Source: Alphaproteobacteria bacterium
GTDB taxonomy: Bacteria > Pseudomonadota > Alphaproteobacteria > Rhodobacterales > Rhodobacteraceae
Length of the DNA stretch: 64,000 bases
Reading direction: 5' to 3'
Assembly (NCBI GenBank): GCA_030429495.1
Contig: JAUIFH010000002.1
Span: forward strand, 186,001-250,000
Shown here: piece after piece, positions 51,198 through 61,470 of the stretch
Layout: the number at the start of each line of letters is the position of its first letter
Position numbering within the stretch: position 1 is the stretch's first letter
Made by a program: the position numbers and the translations under genes
The notes under the pieces: model-generated
The model's input: the letters and a program-made list of their open reading frames with translations, nothing else
Told to the model about the DNA's origin: nothing
Database searches by the model: none

Positions 51198-51829
51198 CCC
51201 GCGACCTTGCGCACATGCGGAAAATCCCCGGTCGCGATATAGGCCTCCTCCTCGGGGGAGGACGGCCGGCCGAGGATCGGGTTGCGGTGCGGGTGGCGGC
51301 CAAAGCGTTCGATGATGCCGGTGACCCGCGCATGTTGCTGGAGGAAGCCTTCGCCCATCTCCCGGATCGGGTCCGGCAGCCGCGCCGCGATCCCCTCGAT
51401 CACGGGGATCAGCATCTTCATCCGCTCGAGGTGTTGCGGTCCCTCGCAATGCGAGATCGAAATCGCGAAGAACGCCTGCTCCCACGGGGCGAGCGCCTCG
51501 AAATCGCCGTTCGCGATGCCTTCAAGCGCCAGCCGCGCCGCCTTGATGTCCTGCGCAAAGGCCGCTGGCGTGTCCCGCCACAAGGACCGCGGAAACTGGT
51601 CGAGGGCGATCAGAAGCGCGAGCCGCCCGCGCGGGGTCCCGGCCCAGTGATCTAGGGCGCCGGTGGCGGCAGCCAGCGTCAGATCGGCGAAATCTCGGTT
51701 AATCCGCGCGTCCATCCCGCCCTGCATCCGCTCGTCCCAGAAGGCGCTGTGCGCGGCCGAGTCCGTCTCGTGCCCGGTGTCGGGAAACCAGAGGTCCAGA
51801 ACCTCTTGCGGATCGAATTGCCGGGTCAT
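51194..51829 (-). CDS. DUF924 family protein
   Basis: A 211-residue helical protein with EVLDLWFPDTGHE at the start, then ALIALDQFPRSLWRDTPAAF and FAISISHCEGPQHLER, the signatures of DUF924. The family has a TPR-like fold and no established function. The ATG at 51829 follows GGGAGGCAGC. Convergent with the AraC gene, with shared stop bases. Confidence 0.9.
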   Translation of the reverse strand: MTRQFDPQEVLDLWFPDTGHETDSAAHSAFWDERMQGGMDARINRDFADLTLAAATGALDHWAGTPRGRLALLIALDQFPRSLWRDTPAAFAQDIKAARLALEGIANGDFEALAPWEQAFFAISISHCEGPQHLERMKMLIPVIEGIAARLPDPIREMGEGFLQQHARVTGIIERFGRHPHRNPILGRPSSPEEEAYIATGDFPHVRKVAG

Positions 51830-51898
51830 GGCGCTGCCTCCCTTTCCCCTCGGGTGCACGTTACCCGAAAGGCGGGGGGCTGTCGTGGCCGTTCGGCC

Positions 51899-53125
51899 CT
51901 AGAGCGCCACGCCGCGGAGGAGCTTCGGCGGCGTGCCCGCGATCCCGGCCGCCTGGCGGATGAACCCCCGGCGCAGAGGGGGCAGGGCGCCAACGACGCC
52001 CATGCCGATGTCGCGGGCGGCGCGCAAGAGCGGATTGTCGTTGGAAAACAGCTTGTTGACCGCGTCCATCCCAAGGGCGAGGGCAGTCGCATCGAACCGC
52101 CGCCAGCTTTGATACCGCTCCAGAACGTCCACCGTGCCGATATCCTCGCCGCGCCTGTGCGCCTCGACCAGAACTTCCGCCAGCGCGCCCACGTCGCGGA
52201 AACCGAGGTTCAGGCCCTGTCCCGCAATCGGATGCACGCCATGCGCCGCATCGCCAACCAGCGCGAGGCGCGGCGCGACATAGGCATTGGCCAGCGTCAG
52301 GTTCAGGGGATAGGTGAACCGCCCGCCGGCCAGTTCGATCGTTCCGAGAAATTCACCGAAGCGCGGCCGCAGCACTTCAAGGAAATCCTCGTCGGTGAGG
52401 CCCGCGATGGTTTTCGCCTGTGCCTCAGTCTCGCTCCAGACGATCGAAGACCGGTTGCCCTTCAACGGCAGAATCGCGAGCGGGCCGGACGGCATGAAGA
52501 ACTGGTGCGCGATCCCGCCATGCGGCTTTTCATGCGCCACCGCGCAGACCAGCGCCGTCTGACCGTAGCCCCATCCGGTCCGGCCAATCCCGGCGCGCTG
52601 GGCGGTGCCAGAGGCGCGCCCGTCGCAGCCCGCCAGAACCTTTCCCGTCAGGGTCCGCCCGTCGGACAAGGTGACCGTGACGCCCGCCGCGCCTACCTCC
52701 TGCGCCGTGACGGTCGTTGCGGGCAGGTGGGTGATCCGGTCCTCTGCCTCCATCGCGGCAAGGAAGGCCGCGTAGAGGTGGCGGTCCTCGACCATGAAGC
52801 CCATCGGGCCTTCCTCGATCTCGGCCGCCTCGAAATGCAGGAAGAGGGGCGCGGGGCCTTCGCCAGGCCGCCCGTCGCCGGTCTTGATCTCCAGCATCGG
52901 CTGGGCCTCGCCCGCGATCCGGTCCCAGACGCCGGTCGCAGACAGAAGCCGCTTGGACGCGATGGCCAGCGCATAAGCCCGCCCGTCGAAATTCGCCTCG
53001 GCACGGGCACGGGCCGGCTGCGCGTCGATCACCGCTACTGTCAGCCCGGCCTGCGCCAGCGCAAGCGCAAGTGCCGGGCCGTTCAGCCCGCCGCCGGTGA
53101 TGATCACATCCGCGTCGTATTCCAT
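51899..53125 (-). CDS. UbiH/COQ6-family FAD monooxygenase
   Basis: A 408-residue flavoprotein hydroxylase. The FAD-binding GGGLNGPALALALAQAGL lies at the N-terminus, the ATG-like DG segment in CDGRASGTAQRAG, and the second FAD motif LVGDAAHGVHPIAGQGLNLG toward the end. These place it in the ubiquinone-biosynthesis UbiH/UbiF/UbiL/COQ6 family. Which ring carbon it hydroxylates cannot be told without alignment. The ATG at 53125 is directly before the first motif. Confidence 0.9.
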   Translation of the reverse strand: MEYDADVIITGGGLNGPALALALAQAGLTVAVIDAQPARARAEANFDGRAYALAIASKRLLSATGVWDRIAGEAQPMLEIKTGDGRPGEGPAPLFLHFEAAEIEEGPMGFMVEDRHLYAAFLAAMEAEDRITHLPATTVTAQEVGAAGVTVTLSDGRTLTGKVLAGCDGRASGTAQRAGIGRTGWGYGQTALVCAVAHEKPHGGIAHQFFMPSGPLAILPLKGNRSSIVWSETEAQAKTIAGLTDEDFLEVLRPRFGEFLGTIELAGGRFTYPLNLTLANAYVAPRLALVGDAAHGVHPIAGQGLNLGFRDVGALAEVLVEAHRRGEDIGTVDVLERYQSWRRFDATALALGMDAVNKLFSNDNPLLRAARDIGMGVVGALPPLRRGFIRQAAGIAGTPPKLLRGVAL

Positions 53126-53245
53126 ACCCGCCAGTATCGCGCGCCACCGGGGAATGTCCATGCGGTCGCCTGCCGCGCGGTCGGGCCTTTGACGCTGCGC
53201 TGTCCCGTGCGAAAACAGGACGGTAAACGCAGGGGCGGATCGGCC

Positions 53246-53869
53246 ATGATGATCACCGAGATCGAGGATTTCTTCACGAAGGGCTGCGGCCGCTGCGACC
53301 GGTTCGCGACCCCGGACTGTTCCGCGCGGCGCTGGGCCGACGGGCTGAATGCCTTGCGCGAAATCTGTCGCGATTGCGGGTTGGTCGAGACGGTCAAATG
53401 GGCGCATCCCTGCTACATGCATGCGGGCCGCAATATCGCGCTTCTGGGCGCATTCCGCGGTGATTTCCGGATCACGTTCCTCAACGCAGCCCTTCTGAAA
53501 GACTCGGAGAATGTGTTGGAACCGCAGGGCCCGAACAGCCGTCAGGCCGGCACGATCCGCTTCACCGGCGCTGATGCGGTCGCCGCGATGGAACCGGTCC
53601 TGCGCGCCTATCTGACCGAGGCGATGGGCTACGCCCAGGCCGGCATCCGCCCGCCGAAGAAGGAAACCGACCTCGATCTGCCGGACGAACTGACCGAGGC
53701 GCTCGATGCCGATCCCGAACTGGCCGAGGCGTTCCACGGCCTCACCCCGGGCCGCCAGCGCAGCTATGCGATCGTCATCAGCGGCGCCAAGACGACCCAG
53801 ACGCGCCTCCGCCGCATCGCCGGGTTTCGGGGCAAGATTCTCGCCGGGAAGGGCGCGAACGAGCGCTGA
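53246..53869 (+). CDS. YdeI/DUF1801-OmdA family protein
   Basis: A 207-residue protein with an N-terminal DUF1801-like part (WADGLNALREICRDCGLVET, KWAHPCYMHAGRNIALLGAF) and a C-terminal bacteriocin-protection OmdA/YdeI part (LPDELTEALDADPELAEAFH, LTPGRQRSYAIVISGAKTTQ). Proteins of this type are common and their role is unclear; YdeI has been linked to resistance to polymyxin and bacteriocins. Start ATG 53246, or the adjacent ATG at 53249, after AGGGGCGG. Confidence 0.85.
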   Translation: MMITEIEDFFTKGCGRCDRFATPDCSARRWADGLNALREICRDCGLVETVKWAHPCYMHAGRNIALLGAFRGDFRITFLNAALLKDSENVLEPQGPNSRQAGTIRFTGADAVAAMEPVLRAYLTEAMGYAQAGIRPPKKETDLDLPDELTEALDADPELAEAFHGLTPGRQRSYAIVISGAKTTQTRLRRIAGFRGKILAGKGANER

Positions 53870-53872
53870 GGC

Positions 53873-54829
53873 CTAGCCGCCGCAAAGATCGCCCAGCCTG
53901 AGTGTGGGGTGGGGCGCGATGGTCCACGAAAGCCCGGTCCGCGCGTTCGAGGCCGCCTTGTGATATGAGGTGGTTGTCAGATCCTCCTCCAGCCAGGCGA
54001 TCCCGTCCGGGTCGCGCGCGTTATATCGGCCTCGGCTGGACAGCCGCTCGGGCAGGTGGCTCCGCACAAGGTTCGCGTCGAAGGGCAGGGTGCCGGCCCG
54101 CACCGCTTCCCAGGCTTTCAGTCCCTGTTTGCGCTTGGCCAGCCGTGCCGCGAAGATCATCGGATAGGTCCAGGATTGCGGCGGGCCGGAAATGGCGAAG
54201 GTGCAGTCCTGCACCGGCGCCCGGCGCAGAGCCTCCAGATCGGGGCGCGCCGCGCCGCCCGCCACAGCCAGAATGAAAAGATAGCTGGCCCGGTAGCCCT
54301 CGGAATGGAAGCGGTCGGCGACGGCAAAGGCGCCCCAGCCGTCGGGGGTGAACCCGGCCGGATCGGCCTCCTTCACATGGAAGGGCCGCGCGGCGTGGTG
54401 CATGGCGGGGAAGGTCCAGACCTCGCCCACCTCCAGAAGGAACGGCTCCGGCGCGGGGGTGGCCTTGCGCTTCTTCGGCTTCGGATGCGGCGCGGACCAG
54501 CGCGCCAGCACCTCCTCCAGCACCTTCGCGCGCTTTTCCAGATCGCGCGGCGACATGCCGAGGCTGCGTTTCACCTCAAGGTCCTCGCCCGTCTCGATCA
54601 GCGCGCGGGCGCGGGTCATCACCTCCGGATGGTCCAGCGCGTGAAGGTGCAGAAGGTCGGCGAACGCGAGCCAGACATCCGCCTCCTCCTCCCCCTCCGG
54701 CGCCAGCTTCTCCAGCACCTCGGCCACAAGCGTCGCGGTATCGGTCGGGCGGCGGGAAAGATCGGCAAAGACCATCTTCACATCCGCCGCGCTGTCGTTC
54801 TGGTAAAGCCCGGTGCCCCAGCTGCCCAT
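53873..54829 (-). CDS. DUF4259-like protein
   Basis: A 318-residue protein. The N-terminus MGSWGTGLYQNDSAADVK is the recognisable start of DUF4259-type proteins, followed by a helical stretch to about residue 110 and a Lys/Pro-rich linker (PHPKPKKRKATPAPEP). The remaining 190 residues, starting LLEVGEVWTFPAMHHA, are beta-rich and not recognised. Function unknown. It is divergent from the amidase gene. Confidence 0.7.
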   Translation of the reverse strand: MGSWGTGLYQNDSAADVKMVFADLSRRPTDTATLVAEVLEKLAPEGEEEADVWLAFADLLHLHALDHPEVMTRARALIETGEDLEVKRSLGMSPRDLEKRAKVLEEVLARWSAPHPKPKKRKATPAPEPFLLEVGEVWTFPAMHHAARPFHVKEADPAGFTPDGWGAFAVADRFHSEGYRASYLFILAVAGGAARPDLEALRRAPVQDCTFAISGPPQSWTYPMIFAARLAKRKQGLKAWEAVRAGTLPFDANLVRSHLPERLSSRGRYNARDPDGIAWLEEDLTTTSYHKAASNARTGLSWTIAPHPTLRLGDLCGG

Positions 54830-54862
54830 GGTTCCTCCTGTTCGCTGTCCCCAGCTTCCCGA

Positions 54863-54878
54863 ACGGGGCCGGCCCCGT
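54863..54878. promoter_or_regulatory. Perfect 16-bp palindrome in a divergent gap
   Basis: ACGGGGCCGGCCCCGT lies in the 112-bp gap between DUF4259 and amidase genes. It may be an operator or a hairpin; its high GC content makes chance more likely than for an AT-containing site. Confidence 0.3.
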
Positions 54879-54941
54879 CAACTGCCGCTTCCCAAGGCGC
54901 GGGCAGGGCGCTAGCGTCGGCCCGAACGAACGGAGGACGGC

Positions 54942-56270
54942 ATGGCGGAATGGCGGGAGATGAGCGCGTCCGATCTCGGCCGGGCGATCGGCCGGGGCGA
55001 GATCGATCCCGAGGAACTGACCGCCGCGCATCTCGACGCGATCCGGGCGCACGACTACCGCGACCGCATCTATGCCCGCCTGACCGAGGCCCGCGCCCTG
55101 GAAGAAGCCGCCGCCGCGTCCCGGCGCGCCAAGGCGGGGCAGCGGCTCTCGCTTCTCGACGGGGTGCCGATCTCGTGGAAGGACCTGTTCGACACTGCCG
55201 GCACCGCGACCGAAGCCGGCTCCCGCCTGCTTGAGGGCCGTGTGCCGACCGCCGATGCCGAGGTGCTGGCCAATGCCACCGCACAAGGCCTCGTCTGCCT
55301 CGGCAAGACCCATATGACGGAACTCGCCTTTTCCGGTCTCGGCCTCAACCCGATGACCGCGACGCCGCCCAACGCCAACGATCCCGCGCTCGCGCCCGGC
55401 GGCTCGTCTTCCGGCGCAGCGGCATCCGTCGCCTTCGGCCTTGCCGCGGCGGGCATCGGGTCCGATACCGGAGGCTCTGTCCGCATCCCGTCCGCCTGGA
55501 ACGATCTTGTCGGGCTCAAGACGACCTCCGACCGCCTGCCGCTGACCGGCGTCGTGCCGCTCTGCGCGCGGTTCGACACGGTCGGCCCGCTCTGCCGCAC
55601 GGTGGAGGATGCGACGCAGCTTCTCGCGGCGATGGAGGGCGGCAAACCCGCCGATCTGCGCGGCGCGACCCTGAACGGCGCGCGCTTCCTCGTGCTGGAG
55701 ACCGTCGCGCTCGACGATATGCGGCCCGAGCCACTTGCGGGATTCAAGCACGCGCTTGAACGGCTGACGGATGCCGGGGCGACCATCGCGCGCGGGGCCG
55801 TTCCGGAACTGGCCGAGGCGATGGCGCTTTCGGGCATCCTCTTCACGTCGGAAGCCTACGGCACCTGGAAAGACGCGATCGAAGCCGCGCCCGACCGCAT
55901 GTTCGCCGCTGTCCGCGACCGCTTCCGACTTGGCGCGCAGTTCTCTGCCGCCGATTACGTCGCCGCGTGGCAGCGCCTTGACCAGATCCGCGGGATCTGG
56001 GCCGAGCGCGCCGCCCCCTACGACGCGGTCCTGGTGCCGACCGCGCCGAACCTGCCGCCCGACACGACGCGGCTGACCTCCGATGAGGACTATTTCGTCA
56101 CCGAGAACCTGTTGACGCTCCGCAACACGCGGATCGGCAACCTGATGGGGCTGTCCGCGCTGACGCTGCCCACGGGCCTGCCGTCGACGGGAATTATGCT
56201 TCTCGGACAACCTTTTGGCGAGGAACGCCTGCTTCGGATCGGTGCTGCGGCCGAAGCCGCCCTGCGGTGA
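54942..56270 (+). CDS. Amidase signature family enzyme
   Basis: A 442-residue amidase with the Ser-cisSer-Lys triad: Lys in GVPISWKDLFDTAG, cis-Ser in APGGSSSGAAASV and nucleophilic Ser in IGSDTGGSVRIPSAW. It is shorter than GatA, and no gatC or gatB is nearby, so it is probably a catabolic amidase, not the tRNA amidotransferase subunit. The substrate is unknown. It precedes the aminotransferase gene by 126 bp. Confidence 0.9.
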   Translation: MAEWREMSASDLGRAIGRGEIDPEELTAAHLDAIRAHDYRDRIYARLTEARALEEAAAASRRAKAGQRLSLLDGVPISWKDLFDTAGTATEAGSRLLEGRVPTADAEVLANATAQGLVCLGKTHMTELAFSGLGLNPMTATPPNANDPALAPGGSSSGAAASVAFGLAAAGIGSDTGGSVRIPSAWNDLVGLKTTSDRLPLTGVVPLCARFDTVGPLCRTVEDATQLLAAMEGGKPADLRGATLNGARFLVLETVALDDMRPEPLAGFKHALERLTDAGATIARGAVPELAEAMALSGILFTSEAYGTWKDAIEAAPDRMFAAVRDRFRLGAQFSAADYVAAWQRLDQIRGIWAERAAPYDAVLVPTAPNLPPDTTRLTSDEDYFVTENLLTLRNTRIGNLMGLSALTLPTGLPSTGIMLLGQPFGEERLLRIGAAAEAALR

Positions 56271-56396
56271 CGGCGCAAAAGCCACAATCGGCGCCGCCAG
56301 ACCCTCTCAAGGTATTGCTTTTGCTGGACCGGCGCGGCCTGCGCCGCTAATCTGACAGGCAAACGGGGCGCAATGACCCCGGTGACTGAGGCAGAA

Positions 56397-57575
56397 ATGG
56401 CGTTTCCAGAGCGGTTTTCAAACCTGCCAGATTACGCGTTTCCGCGGCTGCGGACGTTGCTCGACCACCATGAACCGGGGGGCGAGCCCATTGTCATGAC
56501 CATCGGCGAACCGCGCCACGCCGTGCCCGATTTCGTAGCGCCGACGCTTCAGGCCCATGTCGCGGAGTTCGGGAAGTACCCGCCGAACGAAGGCACGCCC
56601 GGCCTTCTCGCGGCGATCGCGGGTTGGCTCCGGCTGCGCTACGGCGCGGACCTTGGCCCCGACCGCATCATGGTGCTGAACGGCACCCGCGAAGGCCTGT
56701 TCGACGCCTGCATGGCGCTCTGCCCCGAGGTCAAGAACGGCCGCCAGCCGGTCGTCCTCATGCCGAACCCGTTCTACCAGCCCTATTCGGCTGCGGCACT
56801 GTCGGTGGGGGCCGAGCCGGTCTATGTTCCCGCGACGGCGGCGACCGGCTTCCTGCCGGACTACACCGCGCTCTCGCCAGACATTCTCGACCGCACCGCG
56901 CTCGCCTATCTCTGTTCGCCCGCGAACCCGCAGGGGTCCGTCGCCTCGCGCGACTATATCGCCAAGGTGCTGGCGCTTGCCGAGAAGCACGATTTCATCC
57001 TGCTCTCCGACGAATGCTATTCCGAAATCTGGCGCGACCATCCGCCGGTCGGCGCGCTGCAGGTCGCGGACGAGGTCGGCGCTGATCCCGAACGGGTCGC
57101 GGTCTTTCATTCGCTCTCCAAGCGGTCGAACCTGCCCGGCCTCCGTTCCGGCTTCGTCGCCGGCGGGCCGGAGGCCATCGCGCGGTTCCGCCAGTTGCGC
57201 AGCTATGGTGGTGCGCCGCTGCCGCTGCCCGTGCAGCACGTCTCCGAAAAGGCATGGAGCGACGAGGCTCATGTTGAGGCCAGCCGTGCGCTCTATCAGG
57301 AAAAATTCCGCGTCGCCGACAAAGTCTTCGCCAGGATCCACGGCTATCAGGGGCCGGAAGGCGGCTTCTTCCTCTGGCTGCCAGTGGATGACGGCGAGAC
57401 GGCGGCGCTCAGGCTTTGGCGTGAAACCGGGGTCAGGGTGCTCCCGGGCGCCTATCTTGCCCGCGACGTTGCGGGCCATAATCCGGGGAAGGGCTACATT
57501 CGCGTCGCGATGGTAGCTCCAAAAGAAGAAATGCAGCGCGGGCTGACCCAGCTTCGCGACTGTCTTTACGGTTGA
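56397..57575 (+). CDS. Class I/II aminotransferase, DapC-like
   Basis: A 392-residue PLP enzyme starting [20 protein letters not shown], the start known from alphaproteobacterial succinyldiaminopimelate aminotransferases. It has [40 protein letters not shown] and the PLP lysine in [16 protein letters not shown]. With dapD in the same window a role in lysine synthesis is attractive. An upstream ATG at 56373 is possible, but GAGGCAG lies before 56397. It ends 11 bp before ftsK starts. Confidence 0.82.
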   Translation: MAFPERFSNLPDYAFPRLRTLLDHHEPGGEPIVMTIGEPRHAVPDFVAPTLQAHVAEFGKYPPNEGTPGLLAAIAGWLRLRYGADLGPDRIMVLNGTREGLFDACMALCPEVKNGRQPVVLMPNPFYQPYSAAALSVGAEPVYVPATAATGFLPDYTALSPDILDRTALAYLCSPANPQGSVASRDYIAKVLALAEKHDFILLSDECYSEIWRDHPPVGALQVADEVGADPERVAVFHSLSKRSNLPGLRSGFVAGGPEAIARFRQLRSYGGAPLPLPVQHVSEKAWSDEAHVEASRALYQEKFRVADKVFARIHGYQGPEGGFFLWLPVDDGETAALRLWRETGVRVLPGAYLARDVAGHNPGKGYIRVAMVAPKEEMQRGLTQLRDCLYG

Positions 57576-57586
57576 GGACAAGAGTA

Positions 57587-60457
57587 ATGGCATCGTATCA
57601 GGCACGGCAGCGCGACCCGCTTCTGGATCAGAACATTCAGGCCGCCCTCGAACGGCGCGGCAAGGAACTGCTTGGCGTCGGGCTCCTCGTGCTCGCGGTC
57701 ATGGCGGCGATGCTGCTGTCGAGCTACTCGCCCGACGACCCGAGCTGGCTCGCCTCCACCGACGAACCGGCGCGGAACCTTCTGGGCCGCTTCGGCGCGG
57801 CCATCGCCTCGCCGCTCTATGTCATCGCCGGGCACGGCGCCTGGGGTATCGCGCTGATCCTTGCTGGCTGGGGCGTGCGCTTCATGACCCATCGCGGCGA
57901 GGAACGCGCGCTGTCCCGCGTCATCTTCGCGCCGATAGCGGTCGCGTTGATGTCGGTCTATGCCTCGACCCATGTGGCGGGGCCGGACTGGGCGCACAGC
58001 TTCGGCCTCGGCGGACTTTTCGGCGACACCGTGCTTGGTGCGGTTCTGGGCATCGCGCCCGTGTCTGCGACCTTCGGGCTGAAGGTGATGTCGTTCCTCC
58101 TCGGCTTCGCGACGCTGGCCATGGTGCTTTTCGTGCTGGGCTTCAACGCGCGCGAACTCCGCGCGACCGGGCGTTTCCTCCTTGTCGGCACGATCGTCGC
58201 CTATGACGGCGTACTGCGCCTTCTCGGGCGCGGCGCGGCCGCGTCCGTCCGGGGCGCCCAGGCGCTTCAGGACCGCAACCGCGCCCGCCGTGAGGCCGCG
58301 CTCGATCATGACGACGACGCCTACGCCTACGGCGATCCCGCGCCGCAGCCCCGCCGCGCGCCCGTCCTGCGCGCCGAGCCGCGCTTTGCCGCCGATACCG
58401 CGCCCGAACCAGTGGGTGAACCCGCGCCCCGGCGCGGTCTCCTCGCGCGGGTCACCGATCTCGCCCGCCGCTCGGTCGAGACGGAGGCCGATCTGGAACC
58501 CGAACTCATCGAACGCCACCCGCCGCGCGCCGCCTGGAACGGCGAGGCCCCGTCCGAGGATCGCATCCGCGCGCGCATCGCCGATGCCGTGCGCACCCGC
58601 ACCGTCCATGTCGCCGATGGCGAACCGCGCGTCCGCGCCGAACCGCCCCTCACCGCCACCGCGCGCGGGATCGGCGCCGAACCCCCGCTTTCCGCCGAAC
58701 CCCGCTTCATGCCGCAGCCGCGCATGACCGCGCCGCACGATGAAGACCATGCCGACGATCCCGCCGAGATCGCAGCGCCCCTGACGGCCGAGCCGCTCTT
58801 CGACACCGACGAACCGGCCGACATGCCCGACCTCGCCGCGCAGTCCGGCCAGCGCGCACTTGTCCAGCACACGCCCCGCAAGGCCCCCGCGCCCTCGCGG
58901 CAGGCCATCGCCGAGGCCCAGCCGCGTCTCAAGTTCGAGGAAAAGGCCAGCGACTACGAAATGCCGCCCCTTTCGCTCCTCGCCAACCCCTCCTCGGTCC
59001 AGCGCCGCCCGCTCTCCGACGAAGCGCTGGAGGAAAACGCGCGGATGCTCGAAAGCGTCCTCGACGACTACGGCGTGAAGGGTGAGATCGTGTCGGTCCG
59101 TCCCGGCCCCGTCGTCACCATGTACGAGCTGGAACCCGCGCCGGGCCTCAAGGCCTCCCGCGTCATCGGGCTTGCCGACGACATCGCGCGCTCCATGTCC
59201 GCCCTTTCCGCCCGAGTCTCCACCGTCCCCGGCCGCACCGTCATCGGCATCGAACTCCCCAACGCCTTCCGCGAGAAGGTCGTCCTCCGCGAAATCCTGT
59301 CGGCCCGCGACTTCGGCGACAGCGGTCTCCGCCTGCCGCTCGCGCTCGGCAAGGACATCGCCGGCGAACCCGTCGTCGCCAACCTCGCCAAGATGCCCCA
59401 CCTGCTGATCGCCGGCACCACCGGCTCGGGCAAGTCCGTCGCCATCAACACGATGATCCTCTCGCTCCTCTACAAGCTCACGCCCGAGGAATGCCGGCTC
59501 ATCATGATCGACCCCAAGATGCTCGAACTTTCCGTCTATGACGGCATCCCGCATCTCCTCTCCCCCGTCGTCACCGACCCCAAGAAGGCCGTCGTCGCGC
59601 TGAAATGGACCGTGGGCGAGATGGAGGAGCGCTACCGCAAGATGTCCAAGATGGGCGTCCGCAATATCGAGGGCTATAACGGCCGCGTCCGCGAGGCGCT
59701 GTCGAAGAACGAGATGTTCAAGCGCACGATTCAGACCGGCTTCGACGAGGAAACCGGCGACCCGATCTTCGAGACCGAAGAGATCATGCCCGAGGCGCTG
59801 CCCTACATCGTCGTCATCGTCGACGAGATGGCCGACCTGATGATGGTCGCGGGGAAGGAGATCGAGGCCTGCATCCAGCGCCTCGCCCAGATGGCCCGCG
59901 CGTCGGGCATCCACCTCATCATGGCGACCCAGCGGCCCTCGGTCGATGTCATCACCGGCACGATCAAGGCCAACTTCCCGACCCGGATCAGCTTCCAGGT
60001 CACGTCGAAGATCGACTCGCGGACCATCCTCGGCGAAATGGGCGCCGAACAGCTCCTCGGCATGGGCGACATGCTCTACATGGCCGGCGGGTCAAAGATC
60101 ACCCGCATCCACGGGCCGTTCGTCTCGGATGAGGAGGTGGAGGAGATCGTGACCCACCTCAAGAGCTTCGGCCCGCCCGAATACATGTCCGGCGTGGTCG
60201 AGGGCCCGGATGACGACAAGGAGGCCGATATCGACCTCGTCCTCGGGCTCGGCGGCGATGGCAGCGAGGACGCGCTCTACGATCAGGCCGTGCAGGTCGT
60301 GTTGCGCGACCGCAAGGTCAGCACCTCCTACATCCAGCGCAAGCTCGGCATCGGCTACAACAAGGCCGCACGTCTGGTGGAGCAGATGGAGGAAGAGGGG
60401 CTCGTGTCGGCCGCGAACCATGTCGGCAAGCGGGAGATATTGGTGCCAGAGCAGTAG
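57587..60457 (+). CDS. ftsK: DNA translocase FtsK
   Basis: A 956-residue protein that pumps DNA at the division septum and activates XerCD. Four or so membrane helices lie within residues 28-200. A long Ala/Pro/Arg/Glu-rich linker (about 215-455) follows, with recurring AEPRF or AEPPL units. The motor has Walker [15 protein letters not shown] near residue 610, [35 protein letters not shown]. The C-terminal 65 residues are the winged-helix gamma domain ([20 protein letters not shown]). The ATG at 57587 follows GAGG. In relatives lolA usually follows directly; here 1.7 kb intervenes. Confidence 0.96.
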   Translation: MASYQARQRDPLLDQNIQAALERRGKELLGVGLLVLAVMAAMLLSSYSPDDPSWLASTDEPARNLLGRFGAAIASPLYVIAGHGAWGIALILAGWGVRFMTHRGEERALSRVIFAPIAVALMSVYASTHVAGPDWAHSFGLGGLFGDTVLGAVLGIAPVSATFGLKVMSFLLGFATLAMVLFVLGFNARELRATGRFLLVGTIVAYDGVLRLLGRGAAASVRGAQALQDRNRARREAALDHDDDAYAYGDPAPQPRRAPVLRAEPRFAADTAPEPVGEPAPRRGLLARVTDLARRSVETEADLEPELIERHPPRAAWNGEAPSEDRIRARIADAVRTRTVHVADGEPRVRAEPPLTATARGIGAEPPLSAEPRFMPQPRMTAPHDEDHADDPAEIAAPLTAEPLFDTDEPADMPDLAAQSGQRALVQHTPRKAPAPSRQAIAEAQPRLKFEEKASDYEMPPLSLLANPSSVQRRPLSDEALEENARMLESVLDDYGVKGEIVSVRPGPVVTMYELEPAPGLKASRVIGLADDIARSMSALSARVSTVPGRTVIGIELPNAFREKVVLREILSARDFGDSGLRLPLALGKDIAGEPVVANLAKMPHLLIAGTTGSGKSVAINTMILSLLYKLTPEECRLIMIDPKMLELSVYDGIPHLLSPVVTDPKKAVVALKWTVGEMEERYRKMSKMGVRNIEGYNGRVREALSKNEMFKRTIQTGFDEETGDPIFETEEIMPEALPYIVVIVDEMADLMMVAGKEIEACIQRLAQMARASGIHLIMATQRPSVDVITGTIKANFPTRISFQVTSKIDSRTILGEMGAEQLLGMGDMLYMAGGSKITRIHGPFVSDEEVEEIVTHLKSFGPPEYMSGVVEGPDDDKEADIDLVLGLGGDGSEDALYDQAVQVVLRDRKVSTSYIQRKLGIGYNKAARLVEQMEEEGLVSAANHVGKREILVPEQ

Positions 60458-60493
60458 AGGGTATCGTTCACTTGTGTGCTAGTCGCCCTACTC

Positions 60494-60522
60494 TTGACAA
60501 AGTAGATGCTTACATCTTTAGC
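60494..60522 (+). promoter_or_regulatory. Candidate promoter of the Fic module
   Basis: TTGACA (60494-60499) with a 17-bp spacer to TTTAGC (60517-60522), about 120 bp before the small gene. The -10 is weak. The surrounding DNA is clearly lower in GC than ftsK. Confidence 0.3.
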
Positions 60523-60641
60523 GACGACCGACGGCGAAAGGTCGCAGAAACCGCATTGGGGCAAAGTGCAAACACCAGTTGGAAGAGTGACTCAGTTGTG
60601 CTGTAGTAGGCGAAAACACAACGCGACAGGGAGGACGTAGG

Positions 60642-60833
60642 ATGCCTGAGATTACGACAGAGCCAGGTCTCTTGAATGCACTGAAGCGGGCTGCTCACAG
60701 TAAGCTGTCGCATGAAGAGCTTCTTCAGCAACGCATCGACTACATCATTGGCTGTCTTTCCGACGAAGGAACAACTGTGACGAGAGCTCAGGTTTTGCAC
60801 GAGCTTGAAAAGCTAACCGGCGAAGCTGCGTGA
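60642..60833 (+). CDS. Small antitoxin-like protein upstream of Fic
   Basis: A 63-residue, mainly helical protein: LLNALKRAAHSKLSHEELLQ, then QRIDYIIGCLSDEGTTVTRA, then QVLHELEKL. The pattern ALxxAA...S.EE...QRxxxxxG...VTReQV is one I associate with small antitoxin-like proteins encoded before toxins. The stop is 10 bp before the Fic start and the ribosome-binding sequence GGGAGGACG is strong, so it would be made in excess of the toxin. The canonical Fic-inhibiting motif (Ser/Thr-x3-Glu-Gly/Asn) is not exact; CLSDEG has the same spacing with Cys at the first position. Confidence 0.65.
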   Translation: MPEITTEPGLLNALKRAAHSKLSHEELLQQRIDYIIGCLSDEGTTVTRAQVLHELEKLTGEAA

Positions 60834-60843
60834 GACCCGAGCA

Positions 60844-61470
60844 TTGATCCTATTCGACCTGAGCGGATCAGAAGCAAATCCGGTATACCAATCAATGGCG
60901 ATCGCGAACGGCGGTCGCCAATTTAGTTTCTTGCAGTCGCTCGTCGACGCCGCCATCGCAAGCAATCAACAGTATCTATCAGATACGCTGCTGAAAGCGC
61001 TTAACTTCCACGCGATTGCTTGCCTTCACACAAGTGCGGGGCAATACCGACCGTGCAGAGTTACCGTTGGCGACTATGAGCCGCCGCCGGAGTTTATGGT
61101 TCCGGGGCTGATGGAAAATTTCATCAACAGCGTGAACAGGCATTGGGAGACCTCTGACCCAGTCTACCTGTCCGCTTTTATCCTGTGGCGACTGAACCAC
61201 ATTCACCCATTTATCAATGGCAATGGACGGACTGCTCGCGCTGCCGCTTACTTTGCTCTGTGCGTCAAGCTCGGCGGGTGGCTGAAAGGCACGCCGATCT
61301 TGCCGGCCAGATTGAAGATGAACGATCCAGACTACATTGCGGCGATCAAGGCAGCAGATGCAAGCATCGCGGCAGGAGCTTTGGACCTTTCCGCGTTGCA
61401 TGCGCTAATATCAAGATTGCTGGCAGAGCAAATCGACGGAGCGCAAAGCGAAAAGGATGACAGTGCATAG
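60844..61470 (+). CDS. Fic-domain protein, probable toxin
   Basis: A protein of 208 residues from a TTG at 60844, or 191 from an ATG at 60895. The Fic core motif HPFINGNGRTAR (about 121-132) has the catalytic His, the phosphate-binding NGNGR and the second Arg intact; the flap AGQYRPCRVTVG is also present. It should transfer AMP, or another nucleotide part, to a target protein. No inhibitory helix is recognised in the protein itself, which fits inhibition by the small upstream gene (class I). GC content is about 48% in sampled lines against 73% in ftsK, indicating transfer. Confidence 0.88.
   Translation: MILFDLSGSEANPVYQSMAIANGGRQFSFLQSLVDAAIASNQQYLSDTLLKALNFHAIACLHTSAGQYRPCRVTVGDYEPPPEFMVPGLMENFINSVNRHWETSDPVYLSAFILWRLNHIHPFINGNGRTARAAAYFALCVKLGGWLKGTPILPARLKMNDPDYIAAIKAADASIAAGALDLSALHALISRLLAEQIDGAQSEKDDSA

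Noticed and set aside
54942-56270. GatA subunit of the tRNA amidotransferase
   Set aside because: The amidase fold fits, but the protein is shorter than GatA and gatB/gatC are not adjacent.
57566-59914. Long open frame opposite ftsK
   Set aside because: The frame on the minus strand is a by-product of GC-rich codon use. Its product is His/Arg/Gly-rich without any family resemblance, while the plus strand encodes an unmistakable FtsK.
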